From assembly GCF_016899955.1 (NCBI RefSeq), contig NZ_JACJJL010000010.1:61403-125402 (forward strand): DNA of 64,000 bases, in the 5' to 3' direction. This document shows, in pieces, positions 34,267 through 42,841 of this stretch. The notes under the pieces are model-generated. The model was not told where the DNA came from. It saw nothing but the letters and a program-made list of their open reading frames with translations, and ran no database searches. A program made the position numbers and the translations under genes. Origin of the DNA: Marseilla massiliensis. Lineage in GTDB: Bacteria > Bacteroidota > Bacteroidia > Bacteroidales > Bacteroidaceae. Within the stretch, counting starts at the first letter, position 1. The number at the start of each line of letters is the position of its first letter.

Positions 34267-34671
34267 ATGAATGTCTGGAAATATACCTATATAAAGTTTT
34301 ATCAATTCCGGCGGGAGACACTTGCAGGAGATTATACGGCAATGTTGTTTGTTGTAGAGCTTGACTTTTGCGTATATTCGGGGATTGTATTTTTGATAGA
34401 TGGATTAACAGGTTATAATTTAATTCCTTGCTACGGGCTTTTGTATGTACTTATTTTACTTGGTGGAGGTTTTATTCTTTGGATGATTCGTAATCATTCC
34501 TTGCGTAAAAATGGGGCTTTTGAACGTATAAAAAAAGAGGTGGAGGACGAACCCAGAAAGTTTTTGTGGGGAACACTCTCGCTGCTGTTTGTTTTATTTG
34601 CGCTTGCATTTGTAGCCTTGTCAATGTACCTGTGGTCGCAAAAGATGATACCGGTCTTCATACCATTCTGA
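34267..34671 (+). CDS. Hypothetical membrane protein, paralogue B
   Basis: 134-aa multi-spanning membrane protein, paralogous to the preceding gene (shared MNVWKYTYIKF start and AFERIKKEVEDEPRKFLWG loop). I chose the ATG at 34267 to match the paralogue; an ATG at 34255 would add four residues. It is more AT-rich than paralogue A. The 130 bp that follow hold no gene I can support. Confidence 0.6.
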   Translation: MNVWKYTYIKFYQFRRETLAGDYTAMLFVVELDFCVYSGIVFLIDGLTGYNLIPCYGLLYVLILLGGGFILWMIRNHSLRKNGAFERIKKEVEDEPRKFLWGTLSLLFVLFALAFVALSMYLWSQKMIPVFIPF

Positions 34672-34803
34672 CAAGCCTTATTGTATTCCAGTCCGGATTA
34701 TCATTTGGCTCACACAGACGGCATCGGTTGGAGCATGACAATAAAGTCAAATGGAATATGAAGAAAGGAAAAACGGAAGGATTAAAATAAAGACGAAACA
34801 TAT

Positions 34804-35649
34804 ATGATGAGTGATAATTTATTTGACATGTTGGAATATGCCGCCCTCGGCACGGAGTGGCGGGAATGGCTGAAAGAAGTGGAGAAGACGGCCGACCTCG
34901 TGGACCTGCGCCGCGCGGACACATGGACGGTGCTGGAACAGCCAGCGAAGAATGTTCACGCCGTGCGGTGGCTCACCGAAGAATTGCGCAAGGCAGCCAC
35001 CGCCCCGTCACCGGACGACAGGACATGGTGCGTCCTGTACCTGCTGGCCGCCCATTGCCGGGACAACACCGTAACGGGCTATGTGACGGACACCTTCGTG
35101 AACAGCTACCGCACCCAACATCGCACCGGGACGCTGTTCTGCATGGAGGTGGTCGGGCGGATGACGCTCCATGACGAATACCCGCACCTGAACGCCCTGT
35201 ACAACCTGATGATGGGTCTGGCGCTGAGGGAATGGCGGCGTCTGCTCGAAGGGGACGAGGACTATCCCTGCTTCCTGACGGAAGCGGACTTCCGCCGGGT
35301 GGAACGCAGCCTGCCGGATTTCCGGTGCGGAGGTTTCCGGGAGGCGGTACGTCTCATGGCCGGGCGCATGCCCGTGGGTACCCTGACCGCCGGGGAACTG
35401 GCGGCACGCTGCCACCAGTCGGAAACGGTGTTCCGAGAGCGGTTCAAGGAGGAGTTCGGGCAGCCGGTGGCCGAATGGCTGCGGGAGCGGCGCAAGGAGG
35501 ACATCCTCGCCATGCTCTCAGATCCCGCCATTCCGCTGTCCGATGTCTCCGAACGCAACGGCTTCAATTCCGCCTCGACCCTGTCGGACTACTGCCAGCG
35601 GAACTTCGGGAAATCCCCCTCGCAAATGCGGAAAGACGCAGCCGGATGA
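34804..35649 (+). CDS. AraC-family transcription regulator
   Basis: 281-aa protein with a C-terminal AraC-type double HTH (about 190-278: TLTAGELAARCHQSETVFRERFKEEFGQPVAEWLRERR..LSDVSERNGFNSASTLSDYCQRNFGKSPSQMRK). The N-terminal ~185 residues are uncharacterised and would sense a signal or mediate dimerisation. It lies just upstream of rteA, in the place held by tetQ in CTnDOT, so it may regulate the Rte cascade. Two start codons are adjacent (34804, 34807). GC-rich like the backbone. Confidence 0.85.
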   Translation: MMSDNLFDMLEYAALGTEWREWLKEVEKTADLVDLRRADTWTVLEQPAKNVHAVRWLTEELRKAATAPSPDDRTWCVLYLLAAHCRDNTVTGYVTDTFVNSYRTQHRTGTLFCMEVVGRMTLHDEYPHLNALYNLMMGLALREWRRLLEGDEDYPCFLTEADFRRVERSLPDFRCGGFREAVRLMAGRMPVGTLTAGELAARCHQSETVFRERFKEEFGQPVAEWLRERRKEDILAMLSDPAIPLSDVSERNGFNSASTLSDYCQRNFGKSPSQMRKDAAG

Positions 35650-35712
35650 GCGTCCGCCGGAAATCAGAAATTTTCCGCAGAAAATCAGAACAAGGCTTCA
35701 CCCATACCCTCC

Positions 35713-35744
35713 TAACTTTGCGCTTTTGTAGAATCCGCAAAGTT
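35713..35744 (+). promoter_or_regulatory. rteA promoter box with embedded palindrome
   Basis: TAACTTTG (35713-35720) matches the -7 consensus 25 bp before the rteA start. It overlaps a perfect 9-bp inverted repeat AACTTTGCG (35715-35723) / CGCAAAGTT (35736-35744), which could be an operator or a 5' hairpin. Confidence 0.6.
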
Positions 35745-35745
35745 C

Positions 35746-38196
35746 ATGGGAAAACGACATACAACCCCCACACCCCGCCCGAAAGGAACCTTGCAGGTCA
35801 AGATCCTTTCGGGCTATCTGCTGCTTACCCTGCTGGTAGGCGGCATCGTCTATGCCGTGTGGTACGAGAAACGGGTGTTCCAGCAAGCCGAAGAGGAGGA
35901 ACGGGCGATGCTCGGACAGCGGAAACTGACGAACGAGACCTTCAAGAGCCTTATCGCCCTGCTGCTTTACAGCGACGGCGCCCTGCTGTGGGACAAGGAT
36001 GACCTGCGCTCCTACGAAGAGAAGGACCGCCGGATGTCGGAGATACTGGAAAGGTTAGGCGACGCCTATCCCGACTCCCTGCAACAGAGCCGCATCGACA
36101 CGGTGCGGCTGCTGCTTGCCGAGAAAAAGACCCAGATACTCCGTCTGGCGGAAACTCCCTCGACCGTCAGCCGCATGGACAGTCTGCTCAGCGAGCGGTT
36201 GCCCCCGCTGGAACAGTCCGCCTCGGTGCCGGACCGTGTGGTCAGCGCACCGGTACAGGAAAGCGAAAAGAAAAGCAAGAAAAGTTTCTGGAACTGGTTC
36301 AAGCCCAAGAAGAAAAAGGGAAAGGACGGAAATGAGGGGACGCATGGGGCGAGTACCGTGCGTGTCGTACCGAACTCCCGTCATGTGCGTGACATGCGGC
36401 AGTTCCGCGACGACGTGTTCGCCGCCCTGCGGGAACAGAAGGAGATGTACCGCGCCCTGTCGGACTCGCTGGAGCGTCGTAACCGGTTGCTGAACCGCCA
36501 TATCAACCGTCTGGTAAACGATTTCGAGCGGGACGCCATGCTGCGCACGGAGGAACGCCTGCAACGGGTGTCCGCCCTGCGTGAGCAGGCCTTCGCCCTG
36601 ATATGCGCCATCTCGTCGGCAGGACTGCTGTGCGCCCTGCTGCTGTATATCTTCATCTACCGTGACATCCGCCGGAAATACCGTGACCGCCGTGAATTGG
36701 AGGACTCACACCGCAAGGGGCATGAGATGCTGGAGATACGCAAGCGCATCATCGTGACCCTGTCGCACGACATCCGGGGTCCGCTGAACGCCATCAGCGG
36801 CAGCGCGGAGCTGGCGATGGACACACGTGACCGCCGCCGGCGCAACGCCTATTTAGAGAACATCCTCGACGCTTCCCGCCATATCATGCGCCTTGCCAAC
36901 AGCCTGCTCGACCTGTCTCGCCTGAACGAGTCGAAAGAGACGCTGAACGAGGTGCCGTTCCGTCTCGGCGGCCTGCTGGACCGCATCGTGGAGGAATATA
37001 CGCACACGGCCAACAGCAAGGGGCTGCTGCTCTCGGACGAGCGTTCCGGCACGGACGTGACGGTCCGGGGCGATGCCGACCGCATCGAGCAGATCGCCGA
37101 CAACCTGCTCTCGAACGCGGTGAAGTTCACCGAGGCGGGGAAGATCATCTTGGAGACCTGTTACGGGAACGGTTTCCTGCGGCTCAGGGTGTCGGACACG
37201 GGCATCGGCATGGACGGCGAGACCGCCCGGCGGATCTTCGCCCCCTTCGAGCGTGCCGCGCCGGAGACCAACGCGGAAGGGTTCGGACTCGGACTGTCCA
37301 TCACGCAGGGGCTGGTGCGTTTGCTGGGTGGTGAGATCAGCGTGGAGAGCTGTCCGGGTGCGGGCAGCACGTTCACGGTCACGCTGCCGCTGGCGGAAAC
37401 GGACGAGGTTGTGGAAGAGCCGTCCGCCCCGCCCGGCACGGGCGGTCGTCTTCCCCAACGTGTCCTCGTGGTGGACGACGACCCCGTGCAACTGACGATA
37501 ACGGGCGAGATACTGGAACGCAACGGCATCTGCTGCCGAACGTGCCGCACCGTCAAGGAGGTGGTACGGGAACTGCGCGGCGGGGAGTTCGACCTGCTGC
37601 TGACCGACATCCAGATGCCGGGCACAAACGGGTTCGACCTGTTGCGGCTGCTGCGCCAGTCCCACATCGGGCAGTCCCGCAGCCTGCCGGTGGCTGCCAT
37701 GACCGCACGGGGTGACACGGACGGTGAGAATTACCTGAAAGCCGGGTTCGCCGGGTACATACGCAAGCCGTTTTCCTCGCCGGAACTGCTGGTCTTCCTC
37801 TCCTCCGTCACATGGCGGACGGGCGAGCCCCAAGAAGACGCAGCTTCCACCGCCGATTTCGCCTCGCTGACCGCCGAGGTGAGCGACAAACGGAAACTGC
37901 TGGAGATGTTCATCGAGGAAAGCCGGCGCGACATCGCCGCCCTGCGAGAAGCGGCGGCATGTTCCAACCGGCTGGAACTGCGCGAGACCGTACACCGGAT
38001 GTACCCCATGTGGGAACTGCTGCGCATCGAGAACGAATTAGACGCTTACCGCCGGACGCTCCACGACGGGGAAGGCGGTGAAAGCAAGATAAATAAGGAA
38101 ACGGAACGGCTTATCGGGCGTCTGGGCGCATTGATAACCGAGGCCGCCGCTGAAATAAAAAGAATAGAAGATGAAAAAGAAGATACTGATCGTTGA
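35746..38196 (+). CDS. rteA: RteA hybrid sensor histidine kinase
   Basis: 816-aa membrane hybrid kinase. Helix 1 (about 20-40) and helix 2 (about 282-304) flank a ~240-residue sensor region with a Lys-rich patch near 175-192. HisKA holds the phospho-accepting His341 (LSHDIRGPLNAI). The ATPase domain has NLLSNAVKFTEAGK, DTGIGM and GFGLGLSI. A receiver domain follows (RVLVVDDDP..LLTDIQMPG), then a C-terminal Hpt-like helix bundle (ETVHRMYPMW). In CTnDOT, RteA phosphorylates RteB as part of the tetracycline-responsive control of transfer. Here no tetQ precedes it, so the inducing signal is probably different. It overlaps rteB by 26 bp. Confidence 0.9.
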   Translation: MGKRHTTPTPRPKGTLQVKILSGYLLLTLLVGGIVYAVWYEKRVFQQAEEEERAMLGQRKLTNETFKSLIALLLYSDGALLWDKDDLRSYEEKDRRMSEILERLGDAYPDSLQQSRIDTVRLLLAEKKTQILRLAETPSTVSRMDSLLSERLPPLEQSASVPDRVVSAPVQESEKKSKKSFWNWFKPKKKKGKDGNEGTHGASTVRVVPNSRHVRDMRQFRDDVFAALREQKEMYRALSDSLERRNRLLNRHINRLVNDFERDAMLRTEERLQRVSALREQAFALICAISSAGLLCALLLYIFIYRDIRRKYRDRRELEDSHRKGHEMLEIRKRIIVTLSHDIRGPLNAISGSAELAMDTRDRRRRNAYLENILDASRHIMRLANSLLDLSRLNESKETLNEVPFRLGGLLDRIVEEYTHTANSKGLLLSDERSGTDVTVRGDADRIEQIADNLLSNAVKFTEAGKIILETCYGNGFLRLRVSDTGIGMDGETARRIFAPFERAAPETNAEGFGLGLSITQGLVRLLGGEISVESCPGAGSTFTVTLPLAETDEVVEEPSAPPGTGGRLPQRVLVVDDDPVQLTITGEILERNGICCRTCRTVKEVVRELRGGEFDLLLTDIQMPGTNGFDLLRLLRQSHIGQSRSLPVAAMTARGDTDGENYLKAGFAGYIRKPFSSPELLVFLSSVTWRTGEPQEDAASTADFASLTAEVSDKRKLLEMFIEESRRDIAALREAAACSNRLELRETVHRMYPMWELLRIENELDAYRRTLHDGEGGESKINKETERLIGRLGALITEAAAEIKRIEDEKEDTDR

Positions 38197-39481
38197 AGAC
38201 AACATCGCCCTGTCACAGCGTCTGCGCGACCGTCTGGAACGGTGCGGGTATGCGGTGGAGACAGCCATCGACGAGCCTTCCGCCCGCAGGCTCATCCGCA
38301 AGTCGGGCTTTGACCTGGTTCTGGCTGACGTGCGCCTGCCCAAAGGCGACGGGCTGTCGCTGCTGGAGTGGCTGAACGGCGGGCACCGTCACGTGCCCTT
38401 TGTGGTAATGACGGGGTATGCGAACTACCCTGACGCGGTGCGTGCCGTGAAGTCGGGTGCGGACGATTATCTGCCCAAGCCCGTAGATCCGGAGCGTCTG
38501 CTCGATACCGTCCGTGAGCTGCTGCGTCCCTCGCTATCGCTGCCGCAAGGCGGAAAAACCCTGTTCCGGCTTGGCAGCCCTGCGGCACGTGAGGTAGAAC
38601 GCATGGCCACACTGGTTGCCCCGGTGGAGGTGTCCGTGCTTATCCTCGGCGCCAACGGTACGGGCAAGGAGTCCGTCGCCCGCCGGATACACGAGGAGAG
38701 CGACCGCCGCCTGATGCCCTTTGTGGCAGTGAATTGCAGCGTCATCTCGAAAGAACTTGCCCCGTCGCTGCTGTTCGGGCACGCCAAAGGCTCGTTCACG
38801 GGTGCGGAGAAGGACACGGAAGGGTATTTCGGCATGGCCGAAGGCGGCACGCTGTTCCTCGACGAGATAGGCACGTTGGGCTATGAGGCGCAGTCCATGC
38901 TGCTGCGCGTGTTGCAGGAGGGCACCTACACGCCGGTGGGCGGCAACCGGGAACGGAGGGCTGACGTGCGCATCGTCGCCGCCACCAATGAGGATCTGGC
39001 GCAAGGCATCCGCGAGAACCGTTTCCGGGAAGACCTGTACCACCGTCTCGCCGAGTTCGAGATACATCTGCCCGCGCTGCGCGAGTGCCGTGCGGACATC
39101 CTGCCGCTGGCGGGTTTCTTCCGGGAGCGTTTCTCCTCCGAGCTGCGCAAGCCGACGGAGGGTTTCACGCCGGAGGCGGAGGAACGTCTGTTGTCCTACC
39201 CGTGGCCGGGGAACATCCGCGAGATGCAGAACCGTGTGCGCCGTGCCGTGCTGCTGGCGGAAAGCCCGCTGGTGGGTACGGAGGAACTGGACCTCCCCGA
39301 CGGCGGCACGTCCTCCCTTGCCAGCGGCATCTACCCGCACCCGAAGGGCGACGCGGAATGGAAGTCCTCGATAGAGAAGGCACTCGCCCTGTGCGGCGGA
39401 CACCGGGGTCACGCCGCCGCGCTACTGCACGTCAGCGAGGCGACGCTGTACCGCAAGATGAAGAAGTACGGGGTGAAGTGA
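38171..39481 (+). CDS. rteB: RteB sigma-54-type response regulator
   Basis: 436-aa NtrC-like regulator. The receiver domain has phospho-acceptor Asp53 (LADVRLP). The AAA+ domain has Walker A GANGTGKES (160-168), GSFTGA (207-212) and Walker B LFLDEIG (228-234). The C-terminal Fis-type HTH is HRGHAAALLHVSEATLYRKMKKYG. The GAFTGA-type loop implies contact with sigma-54. In CTnDOT, RteB activates rteC. The start lies 26 bp inside rteA, giving strict coupling of kinase and regulator. Confidence 0.92.
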   Translation: MKKKILIVEDNIALSQRLRDRLERCGYAVETAIDEPSARRLIRKSGFDLVLADVRLPKGDGLSLLEWLNGGHRHVPFVVMTGYANYPDAVRAVKSGADDYLPKPVDPERLLDTVRELLRPSLSLPQGGKTLFRLGSPAAREVERMATLVAPVEVSVLILGANGTGKESVARRIHEESDRRLMPFVAVNCSVISKELAPSLLFGHAKGSFTGAEKDTEGYFGMAEGGTLFLDEIGTLGYEAQSMLLRVLQEGTYTPVGGNRERRADVRIVAATNEDLAQGIRENRFREDLYHRLAEFEIHLPALRECRADILPLAGFFRERFSSELRKPTEGFTPEAEERLLSYPWPGNIREMQNRVRRAVLLAESPLVGTEELDLPDGGTSSLASGIYPHPKGDAEWKSSIEKALALCGGHRGHAAALLHVSEATLYRKMKKYGVK

Positions 39482-39523
39482 AATAAAAACGGCGTATCCT
39501 GCCCGAATTTCGGTCGGATTTCG

Positions 39524-39531
39524 TACATTTG
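39524..39531 (+). promoter_or_regulatory. Predicted -7 box after rteB
   Basis: TACATTTG in the 315-bp gap 39482-39796. It is preceded by TTTCGG..GGATTTCG, and a similar TTTCGG..AAATCTGG-TACATTTC arrangement recurs near 39634-39659. These may be paired promoter or operator sites, possibly RteB-controlled. Nothing else is recognised in the gap. Confidence 0.4.
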
Positions 39532-39796
39532 TAACCGGTTTGGCTGTTCATGGCAATGGCCGGGCCAAAGACATAGAAGAATAACGGTGACGGACGGTGT
39601 CTGTTGCCGATATTATACATAAGTCGCAAGAGTTTCGGACAGAAATCTGGTACATTTCAAGAAACGGAAGCTGTTGCGTGAGGCTTATGCTATACCTTAT
39701 AGCGTGAGCCCATGCACTTCTGTTTTCGGGCTTACCAGAGCCTCTGTCCGGAGTCGCGTGGGTTTCACGCTTTCGGCTTTTAATACGGAAAGAGGT

Positions 39797-40216
39797 ATGG
39801 CAAAGATACAGGTAATCACGGCACTCACCCTCGACGGGTATCTTCCGCCGGCTGGCGGGCAATGGATGGAATGGTTCCGGCACGACCGGGAAGGTCTTCC
39901 GCTGTGGCTCAGCCGCTGCACGTTCACGCTTCCTCCCGGTTATCCGCTCATCGACCTGATGTGCGAACTGAAAAGCATGAGCGAGGGCTGCACCTATGTG
40001 GCCGAGGTGACAGACGCCGGTCAGGTGGAGCTGCTTCGCGGGCTGTTCCTCTACCGTATGGTGGACGAGCTGGTGGTCTATCTGCTGCCGCAGCTTTCCG
40101 GCGGGGGCCTCTCGCCGCTGGCAGACCTGCCCCATGCCTCGGCATGGACGCTCCGCCAGAGCCGGAGTTTCGGCAACGGCATCTGCCGGCTGGTCTATCG
40201 GAAAAAGGCGGAATGA
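39797..40216 (+). CDS. RibD C-terminal / dihydrofolate reductase-like protein
   Basis: 139-aa protein resembling the RibD C-terminal (DHFR-like) fold: AKIQVITALTLDGYLPP at the start, and LVDELVVYLLPQLSGGGLSPLADL near 95-120. It is shorter than canonical RibD_C (~200 aa) and lacks the middle segment, so enzymatic activity is uncertain. Bacteroidales ICEs often carry such a gene between rteB and rteC. I chose the ATG at 39797 because the longer frame from 39674 has no family resemblance upstream. Confidence 0.7.
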   Translation: MAKIQVITALTLDGYLPPAGGQWMEWFRHDREGLPLWLSRCTFTLPPGYPLIDLMCELKSMSEGCTYVAEVTDAGQVELLRGLFLYRMVDELVVYLLPQLSGGGLSPLADLPHASAWTLRQSRSFGNGICRLVYRKKAE

Positions 40217-40416
40217 TTCTCTCAACGGTTCTGTCAGTCCTCTCAAATGAGAGGATTTTATTTTTCCGACTTTCCGAACTTAAAATTTTTATCTGCTTAT
40301 CTATCAGTATATTACATTGTTTTTCACTTCGTGCGGGCATAACCGGCATACCATTTGGCTTATTCTTTACGGTACGGCAACCGACCGTCATCAACGAACT
40401 AAAAAGAATAACCGAT

Positions 40417-41040
40417 ATGGATTACCGAACATTGACCAGCGGCGGGCTGCTTCGCCTCGCCAGAGAGAAAGGGATGAGCCTCCCGGAGCAGGAAGCCGCC
40501 TATACCGAGTTTTCAGAACAGATATTCGCCGTCTATACGGGCGGCGGCAGCCCCCGCCACCTGCATTTCACGCTTGCCTTTGCAGAAGCGGAACTGTGTG
40601 CCGTCAGCCAATATGCCGGCGGGCGTGCCAGCCCCTGCGTGGAAAAGGCGCTGTCGCTGGTGCGCCACCTGCTCGACGGCGTGAAGACCCAAGTGCCGCC
40701 ACTATCCTCCATCCCCTCCAAAGACGAAAAGAAAGACGACACTCCTGCCGATGCCCTGCTCATGCGGTGGACGGGCAACCTCTCCGACTTCGTGGAGATG
40801 GTGTATGGGCTGGACTCGCTGAAGTGCATCAACGGCGGCGAGACGGGCGTGACCGAGCTGCTGCTGGGCTTCGGCAAGCTGTTTGGCCTGAAGCTGAAGG
40901 ACAAGCAATGCTACAACGCCTATGCCGACATCAAGCGGCGTAAGAGCGACAGCCGCACCTATTTCTTCGACAAGGCGGCGGAGAAGCTGAACCGGCGTAT
41001 GCAGGAGGACGAGGAGCGGGAACGGATGCGGAAAAGATAA
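40417..41040 (+). CDS. rteC: RteC-family regulator
   Basis: 207-aa RteC-domain protein. The C-terminal region (about 110-200) carries the family pattern WTGNLSDFVEMVYGLDSLKCINGG..TELLLGFGKLFGLKLKDKQCYNAYADIKRRK..RTYFFDKAAEKLNRRM. In CTnDOT, RteC is produced under RteB control and activates the excision (xis2c) promoter. It probably does the same here for the excisionase-like genes. A strong terminator follows. The start at 40417 (MDYRTLTSGGLLRLAR) was chosen because the longer open frame upstream is out of keeping with the family. Confidence 0.8.
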   Translation: MDYRTLTSGGLLRLAREKGMSLPEQEAAYTEFSEQIFAVYTGGGSPRHLHFTLAFAEAELCAVSQYAGGRASPCVEKALSLVRHLLDGVKTQVPPLSSIPSKDEKKDDTPADALLMRWTGNLSDFVEMVYGLDSLKCINGGETGVTELLLGFGKLFGLKLKDKQCYNAYADIKRRKSDSRTYFFDKAAEKLNRRMQEDEERERMRKR

Positions 41041-41073
41041 ATCATTTCATTCATATATTTTCTTTTGAGACCG

Positions 41074-41110
41074 GGCAAGGGGGCGCGTGAGGCGTCTCCT
41101 TGCCTGTTTT
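41074..41110 (+). terminator. Rho-independent terminator after rteC
   Basis: A long stem (GGCAAGG..CCTTGCC with a GC-rich extension, loop GTGA) is followed by TGTTTTTA. It closes the rte unit. Confidence 0.8.
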
Positions 41111-41140
41111 TATACGCATCCGTGAAGAAAAGACTATTCC

Positions 41141-41174
41141 TTGCCTGTTTTCTTCGTGAAAAAGATTACTTTTG
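41141..41174 (+). promoter_or_regulatory. Promoter of the Abi_2 leader RNA
   Basis: TACTTTTG at 41167-41174 is a full -7 match; a TTG at 41141-41143 could serve as the -33 box at slightly long spacing. An imperfect inverted repeat GAAGAAAA/TTTTCTTC spans 41124-41155 and may be an operator. Confidence 0.6.
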
Positions 41175-41180
41175 TAACAA

Positions 41181-41238
41181 TTATCCCCCTTAGATGGAAA
41201 AAGCTAAGGCTCGCCACCTTAAAAGGTGGCTCAATTTT
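41181..41238 (+). ncRNA. Two-hairpin RNA upstream of the Abi_2 gene (abiF-motif-like)
   Basis: Directly after the promoter come two hairpins: CCTTAG (41188-41193) / CTAAGG (41204-41209) and GCCACC (41213-41218) / GGTGGC (41225-41230), ending 22 nt before the Abi_2 start. A conserved RNA next to abiF-type genes has been reported (abiF RNA motif). The layout here is consistent with it, but I cannot align it to the published model. Confidence 0.5.
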
Positions 41239-41252
41239 ATAAAGCATACAGA

Positions 41253-42206
41253 ATGGAAACATATAAGAAACCGCCTTTGAGCTATACGGAACAAGTCGCC
41301 CTTCTGCAATCAAGGGGCATGTCTGTTTCGGACATACCACGGGCGGAGAGACTGCTCGCCAACATCAGCTATTACCGGATCAGTGCCTATATGCTGCCTT
41401 ATAAGAAAAAGGAGAACGGCACAATCATTGACAACTTCAAGGAAGGCACGACATGGGACATGGTGTATGACCTGTACGTATTCGACCGGAAATTGCGCCT
41501 GCTCGTGTTCGATGCCATTGAACGGCTGGAAATCGCCGTCCGGACACAAATCATTTACCAGTTAAGCCACAAATACGGTTCCCATTGGCAAGACAATCCC
41601 TCCATATTCAAAGCCCCGGAACGGCGTGTGCTGCGTGACGGTTCAATCGTGACATTCGATGTGTATGCCGAAATCCAGAAACATATCAGCGACCAATTGC
41701 ATAGCAACCGTGCGGAGGTATTCATCCAGCACTACCGGAACAAATATGACAATCCGGTCAATCCTCCTTCGTGGATGAGTGTGGAAATCATGTATTTCAA
41801 CCATCTGTCCCGTATCTGTACGGGATTGAAGAATAGAGCGGACATCAACGGTATAGCCGGTTATTTCGGATTGCCTCCCAAGACATTCTGCTCATGGTTG
41901 CATACCATGAACTACGTGCGTAACCTGTGCGCCCACCATGCAAGGCTTTGGAACAGGGATATGAGCATCGTTCCTGAAAAACTGCATTTTTCCAAAAATT
42001 TGGTATGGATAAGCAATCCGGATACGGTACAGCGTGGCAAGGCATATTATTTTTTCTGTATGTTGGGGTATCTCTTACAAACAGCCAATCCTACTTCCTC
42101 GTTCAAAGACAGGCTAAAAGCGTTGGTCAATGAATACAAAAGCGTAGCTCCACTTTCCGCAATGGGCTTTGCCGAGGGTTGGGAAAACGAAAAAATCTGG
42201 AAATAG
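41253..42206 (+). CDS. Abi_2 (AbiD/AbiF-like) abortive infection protein
   Basis: 317-aa protein of the Abi_2 family. It shows the family opening (KPPLSYTEQVALLQSRGMSVSDIPRAERLLANISYYRISAYMLPY, about 4-50), DRKLRLLVFDAIERLEIAVRTQIIYQLS (about 80-107), and the HEPN-type RNase motif YVRNLCAHHARLWNR (RN..CAHH, about 225-240). Abi_2 proteins are HEPN RNases thought to halt growth on phage infection. A structured RNA upstream may hold it in check. It is placed between rteC and mobC, a typical cargo slot. Start at 41253 (METYKKPP) rather than the upstream in-frame ATG inside the leader RNA. Confidence 0.85.
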   Translation: METYKKPPLSYTEQVALLQSRGMSVSDIPRAERLLANISYYRISAYMLPYKKKENGTIIDNFKEGTTWDMVYDLYVFDRKLRLLVFDAIERLEIAVRTQIIYQLSHKYGSHWQDNPSIFKAPERRVLRDGSIVTFDVYAEIQKHISDQLHSNRAEVFIQHYRNKYDNPVNPPSWMSVEIMYFNHLSRICTGLKNRADINGIAGYFGLPPKTFCSWLHTMNYVRNLCAHHARLWNRDMSIVPEKLHFSKNLVWISNPDTVQRGKAYYFFCMLGYLLQTANPTSSFKDRLKALVNEYKSVAPLSAMGFAEGWENEKIWK

Positions 42207-42229
42207 TCATATTTCCGGCTTCATACGCT

Positions 42230-42258
42230 TGTCGTTCAAGAAAAAATGCCTACCTTTG
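42230..42258 (+). promoter_or_regulatory. Predicted promoter of the 136-aa gene
   Basis: TACCTTTG at 42251-42258 (full -7 match) with TTG at 42230-42232 as a possible -33 box. Transcription would begin near 42264, giving a ~110-nt leader. Confidence 0.65.
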
Positions 42259-42301
42259 CATCACAAGATTAACAAGGCAGTTATAAACTAAAAGATAATA
42301 A

Positions 42302-42340
42302 GCCTCCCAGGCGAGCCGCAAGGCAGCATACTTGGGGGGC
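42302..42340 (+). ncRNA. Structured leader element
   Basis: An 8-bp stem GCCTCCCA (42302-42309) / TGGGGGGC (42333-42340, one wobble) encloses a small GCC-GCAA-GGC hairpin with a GNRA tetraloop (42315-42324). It lies in the leader of the gene at 42377 and has no T-run, so it is more likely a regulatory or processed RNA than a terminator. I do not recognise the class. Confidence 0.45.
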
Positions 42341-42376
42341 GTTCTTCATTTATAGCGGCATATTCTCCCAAACACG

Positions 42377-42787
42377 ATGGCGAAAAAGAAAAAGCGGAAA
42401 CATGGTATAAAGCCAGACTTGCCGATAATCATTGATTACGGCGGCGACTTGGTGTCCGTCTATGACCCGGTATCCGTCATGCCATACAGCGAACCGCCCA
42501 TTACGGAAAGGACACGCTACAAGAAACTGAACGCGGAACAAAAGGCGGCTTTCAAGTCAATGTTTGTGTCTGCCGTTACCTCCTATTGGAATGAGAACCG
42601 GCTGATACCTTTCGGGGAGGATATGGCAGACATCCGGAAATGGATGTTGGAAGCCTTCGCCGAAGAATACGGCATCTTGATGAAGGAAGACAGCGAGTTG
42701 AAAAACTATCTGATGACCCTTGTCATTTCCACCCTCAACAAGCTGCTCAAAGCGGAAAAGAAGATACAAGAAAAGGAAAATCCGTAA
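42377..42787 (+). CDS. Hypothetical protein
   Basis: 136-aa soluble protein with a Lys-rich start (MAKKKKRKHGIK), a DYGGDLVSVYDPVSVMPY stretch and a helical, acidic C-terminal half. No family recognised. It has its own promoter and structured leader and is convergent with mobC (55-bp gap). The gap between the two stops has no obvious terminator stem. Confidence 0.6.
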   Translation: MAKKKKRKHGIKPDLPIIIDYGGDLVSVYDPVSVMPYSEPPITERTRYKKLNAEQKAAFKSMFVSAVTSYWNENRLIPFGEDMADIRKWMLEAFAEEYGILMKEDSELKNYLMTLVISTLNKLLKAEKKIQEKENP

Positions 42788-42841
42788 CCCGGTCGTGAAT
42801 TGAACCGAGCTACGGATTTTCTCTTTTCGCCTATGGCGTAC

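Noticed and set aside
34672..34803. ORF of 74 codons at 34566-34790
   Set aside because: Mostly inside the frame-shifted end of the preceding membrane-protein gene, with no start context or family resemblance.
35746..39481. A tetracycline-resistance (tetQ) locus with rteAB
   Set aside because: No ribosomal-protection gene is present upstream; the neighbour is an AraC regulator.
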